Positions 27,613 through 34,105 of a DNA stretch of 64,000 nt are shown piece after piece (positions within the stretch are counted from its first letter, which is position 1; every line of letters starts with the position of its first letter). The notes under the pieces are model-generated. The model searched no databases, was not told the DNA's origin, and worked only from the letters and a program-made list of their open reading frames with translations. This DNA is from Marmoricola sp. URHB0036 (lineage in GTDB: Bacteria > Actinomycetota > Actinomycetes > Propionibacteriales > Nocardioidaceae), in NCBI RefSeq assembly GCF_000426045.1, contig NZ_AUEP01000014.1:111044-175043 (forward strand), in the 5' to 3' direction. A program made the translations under genes and the position numbers.

Positions 27613-28171
27613 GCTCGTCGTCCGCCCGGAACGCACGGGCGATCCCGTCGCCGAGGTCGTCCGGGCCGCCTTCGCCGACGAGGGCGAGCACGTCGCGGCA
27701 CTCTGGACCGAGCTCGCCGCCTCCGACCTGCTGCGCGGCAGCCTGGTCGCCGAGGCCGGCGGTGAGGTCGTCGGCCACGTGGGCCTCTCGCACGCGTGGG
27801 TCGATGCTCGTCGCGAGCTGGTCGAGGTGTGGGTGCTGAGCCCGCTGAGCGTCGTACCCGAGCGACAGGGGACCGGTGTCGGGTCGCGGCTGCTCGCCGC
27901 TGCCCTGGATGCTGCCCGAGCCGGCGTCCCCCTGCTCTTCCTTGAGGGCGATCCGGGGTACTACGGAGCGAGAGGTTTCGAGCGCGCCGACCGGCACGGC
28001 TTTGCGCCGGCGACGACCCGGACGCCGGCCCCGGCCTTCCAGGTGGTTCGCTTCGACACGCACGAGGAATGGATGACAGGACGGCTGGTGTACCCCGACA
28101 TCTGGTGGCGGTACGACGCGGCGGGGCTGCGCGACCCGAGGCTGGCCGAGATCGAGGAGCTGCTGAGATGA
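27602..28171 (+). CDS. GNAT family N-acetyltransferase
   Basis: This is a 189-residue acetyltransferase whose acetyl-CoA pyrophosphate loop is VVPERQGTGVGSRLL (about 84-98). An EGDPGYYGARGFERAD segment, typical of the YhbS-like subgroup, lies at about 117-132. The substrate is unknown. The GTG start lies inside the thiamine-binding gene (11-bp overlap), and its end overlaps yjbQ (ATGA). Confidence 0.85.
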   Translation: MTGELVVRPERTGDPVAEVVRAAFADEGEHVAALWTELAASDLLRGSLVAEAGGEVVGHVGLSHAWVDARRELVEVWVLSPLSVVPERQGTGVGSRLLAAALDAARAGVPLLFLEGDPGYYGARGFERADRHGFAPATTRTPAPAFQVVRFDTHEEWMTGRLVYPDIWWRYDAAGLRDPRLAEIEELLR

Positions 28172-28572
28172 AGTCAGAGACACGCGACTACCGCACCGGC
28201 GATGCCGAGGTGGTCCTGGACCTCACCGACGACTGCGCCGCCTTCGTCGCCGGCGAGGGCGACGGGCTGCTCCAGCTGTTCGTCCCCCACGCCACCGCCG
28301 GGATCGCGGTCATCGAGACCGGAGCGGGTTCCGACGACGACCTGCTCGCCGCCCTCGGTGACCTGCTCCCCGCCGACGACCGGTGGCGGCACCGGCACGG
28401 CTCTCCCGGTCACGGTCGGTCGCACGTGATGCCGGCGCTGGTCCCGCCGTACGCCACCGTCCCTGTGCTCGACGGGACCCTGGCCCTCGGCACCTGGCAG
28501 AGCATCTGCCTGGTCGACCTCAACGTGGACAACCCCGACCGGCAGGTGCGGTTCTCCTTCCTGACCGGCTGA
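28168..28572 (+). CDS. YjbQ family protein (UPF0047)
   Basis: This 134-residue protein of the YjbQ/UPF0047 family has the metal-binding motif FVPHATAGIAVIE (about 34-46), HGRSHVMPAL (about 84-93) and LALGTWQSICLVDLN (about 106-120). Members suppress thiamine auxotrophy of E. coli thiE mutants through a weak thiamine-phosphate synthase activity, although their physiological role is unsettled. The ATG at 28168 overlaps the GNAT stop. Confidence 0.88.
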   Translation: MKSETRDYRTGDAEVVLDLTDDCAAFVAGEGDGLLQLFVPHATAGIAVIETGAGSDDDLLAALGDLLPADDRWRHRHGSPGHGRSHVMPALVPPYATVPVLDGTLALGTWQSICLVDLNVDNPDRQVRFSFLTG

Positions 28573-28578
28573 CACGGG

Positions 28579-29307
28579 GTGGTTCTCGGCTACAGCATCG
28601 GAGTCGTCGCCCTCCTCGCCTGCGTGGTCCTGCTCGGCGCCACCATGCAGGGTCTGGTCGGGCTGGGACTCAACCTGGTCTCGGCACCGGTCGTCACGAT
28701 GGTGACGCCGTCGCTGATGCCCGAGCTGCCGCTCGTGCTGGCCGTGCTCCTCCCGTTCTTCACCCTGGCCCGGTCCCGTGCCGAGATCGACTGGCCCGGC
28801 CTGGTCTGGGTGCTGCCGTTCCGCGTGCCGGGGGTGGCGCTCGGCGTCCTGTTCCTCGCGCTCTTCTCCGACCGGGCGGTGGCGGTCGCGGTGGGCGCAA
28901 TGGTGCTGTTCGCCGTACTGCTCTCCCTGGCGCCGCTCGAGCTGCCAGTACGCCGGAGCACCCTCGGCCTGGCCGGGCTGCTCTCCGGCCTGGCCGGCAC
29001 GGCGACCTCGATCGGCGGGCCGCCGGTGGCGCTGCTCTACCAGCACCGCTCCCCGCAGCAGATCCGCTCGACGCTCGCCGTGGTGTTCACGGTCGGCGCC
29101 GCGATGAGCCTGGTCGGCATCTGGCTCAGCGGCCACCTCGACACCGACGCGTGGCCGATGGTCGCGCTGCTGACGCCGTGCCTCGTGCTCGGCGCCTGGG
29201 CCGGGGCGCGCCTCCAGCCGGTGCTGCCCGACCGGCTGGTCCGCTACGCCGTGCTGGCCATCTGCGCGGGATCGGCGCTGCTGCTGCTGGTGCGCAGCCT
29301 CTTCTAG
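28579..29307 (+). CDS. Sulfite exporter TauE/SafE family membrane protein
   Basis: This is a 242-residue protein with about eight membrane segments and the two TauE repeats. The N-terminal repeat has GATMQGLVGLGLNLVSAPVV (about 16-35), and the C-terminal repeat has GLLSGLAGTATSIGGPPVALLY (about 134-155). Members move sulfur-containing anions or organic acids; the substrate here is unassigned. The GTG start lies 6 nt after the yjbQ stop, so it appears to be the last gene coupled to the thiamine-binding operon. Confidence 0.85.
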   Translation: MVLGYSIGVVALLACVVLLGATMQGLVGLGLNLVSAPVVTMVTPSLMPELPLVLAVLLPFFTLARSRAEIDWPGLVWVLPFRVPGVALGVLFLALFSDRAVAVAVGAMVLFAVLLSLAPLELPVRRSTLGLAGLLSGLAGTATSIGGPPVALLYQHRSPQQIRSTLAVVFTVGAAMSLVGIWLSGHLDTDAWPMVALLTPCLVLGAWAGARLQPVLPDRLVRYAVLAICAGSALLLLVRSLF

Positions 29308-29325
29308 CCGTGCCAGTGTGGGTCC

Positions 29326-29799
29326 ATGACCACCACGCGCGAGCAGCCCTGGTCCGACGACTCGGTCCAGGGGCGGGTCGTCGTACTGACCCGCAACCCG
29401 ATCGCCGAGGCGATCGAGACCATCGCCGGGACGGCCGGTCGCGAGGTCGTCCTGGTCGCCGAGGACGAGAAGGGCCGCGGGAGGGCCGCGATCGCCGAGC
29501 TGCCGTTGCGCGAGGGTGACGCCGTGGTGCTCTGCGACCACGACGCCCCCGACGCCCCGCAGGTGCTCCGGGACGCCCTGGCCTCACCGGCGTCGTACGT
29601 CGCAATGATGGCCAGCCGCCGACGTTCCGAGGCCGTGCTCGCCGAGCTCGGGGAGGAAGGCGTCGCCGGGCTCGAGAAGCTGCACGTGCCGGCCGGCCTG
29701 AACACGGGCGGCAAGGCACCCGGCGAGATCGCACTCTCGGTGGTGGCCGAGATCGTGGCCGAGTCCTACGGCCGCCCCGGCGGCCCGATGCGCGCCTAG
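29326..29799 (+). CDS. XdhC C-terminal-domain protein
   Basis: This 157-residue protein consists only of the XdhC_C Rossmann-like domain. VVLCDHDAPDAPQVLRDAL (about 66-84) is followed by YVAMMASRRRSEAVLAELG (about 90-108), PAGLNTGGKAPGEIALSVVAEI and a C-terminal helix. Full XdhC/CoxF proteins also have an N-terminal CoxI domain with a Cys and insert the molybdenum cofactor into xanthine or CO dehydrogenases. That half is missing, and no molybdenum enzyme is nearby. CAGTGT precedes the ATG by 6 nt. Its stop overlaps the sigma-factor stop region. Confidence 0.75.
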   Translation: MTTTREQPWSDDSVQGRVVVLTRNPIAEAIETIAGTAGREVVLVAEDEKGRGRAAIAELPLREGDAVVLCDHDAPDAPQVLRDALASPASYVAMMASRRRSEAVLAELGEEGVAGLEKLHVPAGLNTGGKAPGEIALSVVAEIVAESYGRPGGPMRA

Positions 29800-31037
29800 A
29801 TCCCGCTGCGGCTCTCGCAGAACCGGCGCACCGCCTCGTTCGTGCTCTCGGTCGCGAGCACTCGGTAGCGCGCAGCCGCGGCCTCGCGTCGACCGGTTCG
29901 CCAGCACAGGTCGGCCAGGGCGAAGGCCGCGTCCCTCCGGGCGTACGACGGCCCCTCGTCCGCAAGCGTCGCGAGCTGGTCCTCGATGCCACCGAGCCCG
30001 GTCCCCTCGGACAGGGCCACCTGGGCCTCGGCGGTGAGCCTGGCCACGTCGACGGCGGGGGAGGGCCACACCTGCTCGAGGGCCCGATACAGCTGTACGA
30101 CGCGCCGCCAGTCGGTCTCCGCGACGGTGGGAGCGATGCTGTGCACGCCGGAGATCGCCGCCTCCAACGCGAACCGGCCGTCCCCGGACGCGGCGAACGC
30201 TGCGTCGTCGAGACCGGCCCTCAGCAGCTGGTGGTCCCAGCGGGAGCGGTCCACCTCGTCGAGGGTGAGGGCGACGCCGTCCTGGTCCACCCGCGCCGGC
30301 CGTCGAGCGAGACCCAGCCGGATGACGGCTCGCAACCCCCGCACCTCGGTGTCGTCCGGGAAGACCGTCACCAGTGCGTCGGCGATCGAGTGGGCCTGGC
30401 GACCGAGGTCGGCGAGCGGGTCGCGAGGGTCGAGGACGGTGCGGTGCGCGACCGTGAACATCCCGGCGACGCAGTCGAGGACGACCGGCAGCCGGACCAG
30501 GCGCTCCTGCGCGTCCGGCACCTGGAACTCGCCCCGGGCCTGCGCCAGGGCCTTCTTGGCCCGGGTCAGCCGGGCCGCGGCAGCGCTCTCCTGCACGCCG
30601 AGGTGCATCGCCGTCTCGGCGATGGTGAGCCCGCAGACGACGCGCAGGGCGAGCACCATCTGTGCGCCCGGTGCCAGCTCCTCGTCGCAGGCGACGAACA
30701 GCAGGGCGAGTCGGTCATCGAGCTCGTCGGGCAGCTCTCCGGTCTCCACGGCAGCCACTGCTTCCTCGGACGCCAGCTCCGGTGCCAGGCGCGCGAAGGT
30801 GCCGCGCCGACGGTGGTCGTCGATCCAGGCCCGCTTGGCGACGCGGACGCACCAGGCCGCCAGGTCGTCGATGTCGTCACGGGCCACGGCCCGCGCCACC
30901 GCTTCCGCGGCGTACTCCTCGGCGTCGTCCAGGCTGCCCGACCACGCCGCCAGGACGCGCACGATGCGCGGCCAGGCGGCCCGGAACTCGGTGTTCATCT
31001 CGGGGCTGGTCGGGCGCACGACCCCATGCTCGCCCAT
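29796..31037 (-). CDS. ECF42-type RNA polymerase sigma factor with C-terminal extension
   Basis: This is an ECF sigma factor of about 413 residues. Region 2 includes AAWCVRVAKRAWIDDHRRR (about 60-80), and region 4 includes VCGLTIAETAMHLGVQESA (about 135-153). A C-terminal helical TPR-like domain of about 230 residues (DUF6596 type) follows. This size and the adjacent YCII/DGPF gene mark the ECF42 group, which lacks an anti-sigma factor. The start is uncertain: GTG at 31058 lies in a palindrome, ATG 31037 is used here, and ATG 30998 is possible. The gene follows the YCII gene on the same strand. Confidence 0.87.
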   Translation of the reverse strand: MGEHGVVRPTSPEMNTEFRAAWPRIVRVLAAWSGSLDDAEEYAAEAVARAVARDDIDDLAAWCVRVAKRAWIDDHRRRGTFARLAPELASEEAVAAVETGELPDELDDRLALLFVACDEELAPGAQMVLALRVVCGLTIAETAMHLGVQESAAAARLTRAKKALAQARGEFQVPDAQERLVRLPVVLDCVAGMFTVAHRTVLDPRDPLADLGRQAHSIADALVTVFPDDTEVRGLRAVIRLGLARRPARVDQDGVALTLDEVDRSRWDHQLLRAGLDDAAFAASGDGRFALEAAISGVHSIAPTVAETDWRRVVQLYRALEQVWPSPAVDVARLTAEAQVALSEGTGLGGIEDQLATLADEGPSYARRDAAFALADLCWRTGRREAAAARYRVLATESTNEAVRRFCESRSGI

Positions 31038-31046
31038 GCCGGCGGC

Positions 31047-31080
31047 CCCCGGTTTCACAACACGTGTTGGGAAACCGGGG
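31047..31080. promoter_or_regulatory. 34-bp near-perfect palindrome before the ECF42 gene
   Basis: CCCCGGTTTC (31047-31056) pairs with GAAACCGGGG (31071-31080). The inner CAACAC/GTGTTG also pairs, leaving one A-G mismatch. On the minus strand the 3' arm carries the G-rich stretch that would serve as ribosome site for the ATG at 31037. It may be an attenuator, a translation switch or a terminator after the YCII gene. Confidence 0.55.
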
Positions 31081-31131
31081 CAGCGCGATCAACGCTCTGG
31101 TCGCTCCGCCTGGACGGGGCCGGCGTCCGGC

Positions 31132-31521
31132 TCACATGATCGGGAAGACCTTGCGCCACTCGATGGTGCCGCCCGTCGGCACCAGGGCGGCGATCTTGCG
31201 CGCGGTCGCCTCGTCGTCGACCTCGACGGCGTAGAAGCCGGTGATCAGCTCGCTGGAGTCGGCGTACGGGCTGTCGGTGTAGACGGCGTCGTCGACCTTG
31301 GCCTCGCCCTTGCCGGGTGTCACCACGCCGCCGTGCTTGGCGCTCTGCAGCGCCTCACCGCCGACCATGCGTGCCCCGAGCTCGGCGACCGCGGCCTGGA
31401 AGGCCTTGTGCTCGCCGAAGGTGGCCGCCATCTCCTCCTGGCTGGCGGGCTCACCGCCCGGCAGGAAGCGGTCGGAGTCCCAGTCGCTCTCGCGGATCAG
31501 GTAGATGTAGGTGTCGGTCAT
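31132..31521 (-). CDS. YCII/DGPF-domain protein, ECF42 partner
   Basis: This is a 129-residue ferredoxin-like protein of the YCII-related DGPF family. The usual TDGPF signature is altered to TDSPYADSSELITGFYAVEV (about 82-101). An N-terminal TYIYLIRESDWDSD and a helical middle are present. DGPF proteins accompany ECF42 sigma factors and are their targets, but their biochemical role is unknown. A GAGAGGA ribosome site precedes the ATG. The promoter at 31580-31606 fits the recalled ECF42 consensus. Confidence 0.85.
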   Translation of the reverse strand: MTDTYIYLIRESDWDSDRFLPGGEPASQEEMAATFGEHKAFQAAVAELGARMVGGEALQSAKHGGVVTPGKGEAKVDDAVYTDSPYADSSELITGFYAVEVDDEATARKIAALVPTGGTIEWRKVFPIM

Positions 31522-31579
31522 GGCCGGTCCTCTCGGAAGTTGTGCGCGGATGTCCGTGGCGGGTCCGCCACATCACTGT

Positions 31580-31606
31580 GACGAACCGGTGCCGCAGAAA
31601 TCGACA
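31580..31606 (-). promoter_or_regulatory. Candidate ECF42-dependent promoter
   Basis: On the minus strand TGTCGA (31606-31601) is separated by 17 bp from CGTC (31583-31580), about 60 bp upstream of the YCII ATG. From memory, the ECF42 consensus in Streptomyces is TGTCGA with CG(A/T)C, which this matches exactly. Confidence 0.65.
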
Positions 31607-31652
31607 GTTCCGGGGATCGGGTTTTTGCTCCGGCCCGTCGGGCCGGTCGTGC

Positions 31653-32099
31653 TCAGTGGGCGAGCAGCTGCTCGACCAGGGCGTCGATGCTCACGTGCGC
31701 GCTCTCGGTGCCGTCCGGCACGGCGTCGTAGATGGAGGTGACGAACGACTGGACGGCGCGCGAGCCGGTCTGCAGCAGTGCGGTCCCGTCGGGGGAGCAC
31801 AGCTCGACGATCACGACGGCGTCGCCGGTGTTGCTCAGGCAGGGCCAGACCTGGACGTCGCCGTCGCCGGCGGGGTGGTAGAGCCCCTCGGCGAGCAGCT
31901 CACGGGCAAAGGTCCAGGTGACGCTGCCGGACCGGGCCTCGAGCTTCATGGTGACGGCGTAGGGATCGGCCGGGTCGAAGGAGAACTCGCCGTCGAGGTG
32001 CTCGGTCGCACTCTCGCCCGACAGGAACGGAACAGCCGTCCGGAGGACGACCTCGGTGGTCTCGCTGGTGGGGCCGGAGGTGGCGGGGTGCTTCTCCAT
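31653..32099 (-). CDS. ssgB: SsgA/SsgB-family sporulation and cell-division regulator
   Basis: This is a 148-residue SALP protein. Family hallmarks are FSFDPADPYAVTMKL, WTFARELLAEGLYHPAGDGDVQVWP and SPDGTALLQTGSRAVQSFV. SsgB recruits FtsZ to future septa in sporulating streptomycetes; Nocardioides-type organisms keep it for septation. The ATG at 32099 is preceded by GAGGA. The ATG at 32162 would add an unrelated basic tail. A short hairpin (31630-31646) lies after its stop. Confidence 0.85.
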   Translation of the reverse strand: MEKHPATSGPTSETTEVVLRTAVPFLSGESATEHLDGEFSFDPADPYAVTMKLEARSGSVTWTFARELLAEGLYHPAGDGDVQVWPCLSNTGDAVVIVELCSPDGTALLQTGSRAVQSFVTSIYDAVPDGTESAHVSIDALVEQLLAH

Positions 32100-32237
32100 C
32101 GTGAGTCCTCGAGCTGGTCGTTGGTTCTTGGAGTGGTGCCTAGTGGTGGTGCAACGAGCCATGTCTCATTCCATGACACGATTCCCCCAACTGGTCTACA
32201 TAATCCGGACCGGTGGTCTACTTTCCACGGACTGGTA

Positions 32238-32266
32238 CGAACACCTGTTCGAACATTCTCTAGACT
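32238..32266 (+). promoter_or_regulatory. SOS box (LexA site) overlapping a leaderless promoter
   Basis: CGAAC-ACCT-GTTCG (32238-32251) matches the actinobacterial LexA palindrome CGAAC-N4-GTTCG. It covers the -35 region of the -10 box TAGACT (32261-32266), which lies 6 nt before the ATG at 32273. LexA bound here would repress the small gene downstream. Confidence 0.78.
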
Positions 32267-32272
32267 CAAGGC

Positions 32273-32647
32273 ATGTCCGATCGACCAGTGGCCCCTCCGG
32301 GATGGCCCGCACCGGTCCGGCCGCCGGGGGCTCCCGACTGGGAGACCACCGCGATGGCGTGGCTGCTCGACCTCTGTCCGCCCGAGTACCGCACCTATCC
32401 CGCCGTACGCCGGCACCCGGTCGTGCTGGCCCGGTTCGCCGTGCTCTACGTCGAGGCCTGCCAGGCGGCGGTCAACCGGGGACTGAGCGAGGCCCGCGGC
32501 GGGTTGCGGGAGGTCGCCGACGGCCTGGTCGTCGAGGCGGCCGTCGAGACCTGGCAGCGCGAGTCGGCGCGCCTGCTCGGCGTGCGCCGCTCGGCCGGCC
32601 TGGTCGAGGAGGCCCTGCGTGGACGGCGGTTCGTGGCCCGCCTCTAG
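32273..32647 (+). CDS. Uncharacterised protein, probably DNA-damage inducible
   Basis: This is a 124-residue soluble protein I cannot assign to a named family. A Pro-rich start (SDRPVAPPGWPAPVRPPGAPDWE) is followed by an all-helical body. The body has WLLDLCPPEYRTY (about 30-42), RRHPVVLARFAVLYVEACQAAV (about 46-67) and a basic C-terminus. There are no membrane segments and no metal motif. It stands alone behind an SOS box and a TAGACT -10. Regulation by LexA is inferred from the site; a role in damage tolerance or division arrest is only suggested by that. Confidence 0.75.
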   Translation: MSDRPVAPPGWPAPVRPPGAPDWETTAMAWLLDLCPPEYRTYPAVRRHPVVLARFAVLYVEACQAAVNRGLSEARGGLREVADGLVVEAAVETWQRESARLLGVRRSAGLVEEALRGRRFVARL

Positions 32648-32667
32648 GGCAGGCCCCTGAGCGTGTC

Positions 32668-32673
32668 TACGCT
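32668..32673 (+). promoter_or_regulatory. -10 box TACGCT of a probable leaderless NUDIX transcript
   Basis: TACGCT ends 7 nt before the ATG at 32681. An in-frame GTG at 32663 lies upstream of the box and is therefore rejected as start. Confidence 0.48.
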
Positions 32674-32680
32674 GGCCGGC

Positions 32681-33118
32681 ATGCCCCGGATCGCCGTCGT
32701 TTTCCTCGTCGACGCCCGCGGTCACGTGCTCCTCCAGCACCGCGACGAGCACGCGCCGCGGGCGGCCAACCAGTGGGGGATGGTCGGGGGGCACGTCGAG
32801 GACGGCGAGGACTACGACGAGGCCATGGGTCGCGAGATCCGCGAGGAGACGGGCATCGAGATCGCCGCCGAGGACCTCGTCCTGTGGCAGGCAACCGAGT
32901 TCGAGTACTCCGACGGCCACCACAGCGACTACCGGGTGTACGCCGGGCGCGTGGACCTGACCGACGACGACATCGTGCTCGGCGAGGGACGAGCCATCGT
33001 GTTCGTCGACCCGGCGGAGACGGCGGCGCTCGACAAGGCCGAGTCGTGCGCCTACTTCCTGCCGCTGTTCCTGACCTCCGACCTCTACCGCAGCCTCGAC
33101 GAAGGGACCCGCCGATGA
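32681..33118 (+). CDS. NUDIX hydrolase
   Basis: This 145-residue protein has a complete Nudix box, G-x5-E-x7-REIREETGI (about 37-59), which binds Mg2+ and hydrolyses nucleoside diphosphate-X compounds. The opening PRIAVVFLVDARGHVLLQHRD is the usual first strands, and the arrangement is like 8-oxo-dGTP or GDP-mannose type hydrolases. The substrate is not assignable. Its stop overlaps the next start as ATGA. Confidence 0.87.
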   Translation: MPRIAVVFLVDARGHVLLQHRDEHAPRAANQWGMVGGHVEDGEDYDEAMGREIREETGIEIAAEDLVLWQATEFEYSDGHHSDYRVYAGRVDLTDDDIVLGEGRAIVFVDPAETAALDKAESCAYFLPLFLTSDLYRSLDEGTRR

Positions 33119-34050
33119 GGAAGACGAGCACCCGCCGGATCGAGGTGCCCGCCATGGGTGCCGAGGACGTCGTCATCGATGACGAGGGCTTCGCGTGGAC
33201 CGGCACCGCCGACGGCAGCATCTGGCGGGTGGCCCGGGACGGCGCGGTCCGCCGAGTCGGCGGCACCGGTGGTCGTCCGCTCGGCATCGAGCTCTACGGC
33301 CCCGACCGGCTGTTGATCGCCGACGCGAACGCCGGGCTGCTGACGATGAGCACCACCACCGGCGTCGTCGAGCGGCTGGTGACGGAGGTCGACGGGCACC
33401 GGATGGTCTTCTGCAACAACGCCGCGGTGGCGTCCAACGGCGACATCTGGTTCTCCGACAGCAGCACCGTCTACCCGATCGCGAAGTGGAAGGCTGACTT
33501 CGTCGAGAACACGCAGACCGGTCGCCTGCTGTGCCGCCGCGCCGACGGCACCGTCGAGGTGCACCTCGACGGTCTTGCCTTCGCCAACGGGGTGGCGCTG
33601 TCGGTCGACGAGTCCTTCGTCTGCGTCGCCGAGACGGCCCGCCGGACCGTCGTACGACTGTGGCTGAGCGGTGAGCGGGCCGGGACCCGCGACCTGCTGG
33701 TCGAGGACCTGCCCGGCTACCCCGACAACATCGCGCGCGGCAGCGACGGGCTGATCTGGGTCACGATCGCCTCGCCGGTCGACCCGGTGGTGGAGGCGAT
33801 CCGCAACCGCGCGCCCTCGGTGGTGCAGAAGGTCGTGACGCGGGTGCCGCAGGTGCTGCAGCCGAAGCCCAGGAAGACGGTCCGCGTGCAGGCCTACGAC
33901 GACGCCGGACGGCTCGTCCACGACGTCGACGCGGACGCCGGGAGCTATCACATGGTCACCGGTGTCCGGGAGCACCAGGGTGAGGTGTGGCTGGGCAGCC
34001 TGGAGGAGGCCGCACTGGCGGTGGTGAGCCTCCCGGCGGTCGCCGTCTAG
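33115..34050 (+). CDS. SMP-30/strictosidine-synthase-like beta-propeller protein
   Basis: This 311-residue six-bladed propeller has repeated D-G-x-(I/L)-W blades: [34 protein letters not shown] and [13 protein letters not shown]. The [21 protein letters not shown] blade is typical of the strictosidine-synthase/gluconolactonase superfamily. It is probably a lactone or ester hydrolase, but no catalytic set was verified. It is translationally coupled to the NUDIX gene. The dxs -10 box overlaps its stop. Confidence 0.8.
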   Translation: MRKTSTRRIEVPAMGAEDVVIDDEGFAWTGTADGSIWRVARDGAVRRVGGTGGRPLGIELYGPDRLLIADANAGLLTMSTTTGVVERLVTEVDGHRMVFCNNAAVASNGDIWFSDSSTVYPIAKWKADFVENTQTGRLLCRRADGTVEVHLDGLAFANGVALSVDESFVCVAETARRTVVRLWLSGERAGTRDLLVEDLPGYPDNIARGSDGLIWVTIASPVDPVVEAIRNRAPSVVQKVVTRVPQVLQPKPRKTVRVQAYDDAGRLVHDVDADAGSYHMVTGVREHQGEVWLGSLEEAALAVVSLPAVAV

Positions 34051-34053
34051 ACT
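34048..34053 (+). promoter_or_regulatory. -10 box TAGACT of dxs
   Basis: TAGACT overlaps the stop codon of the SMP-30 gene. Transcription from it would give a leader of about 45 nt containing the GAAGGAG ribosome site (34091-34097) of dxs. Confidence 0.45.
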
Positions 34054-34105
34054 CGTGTTTTGCCGGTCTCCGGGCCGGTCAAGGGAGCGGGAAGGAGCAG
34101 CGCCG

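Noticed and set aside
31056..31058. GTG start of the ECF42 gene at 31058
   Set aside because: It lies inside the palindrome 31047-31080 and adds residues with no sigma-factor similarity.
34055..34105. Upstream GTG start for dxs
   Set aside because: The family N-terminus and a GAAGGAG ribosome site support ATG 34106; TAGACT would place the transcript start at or after this GTG.
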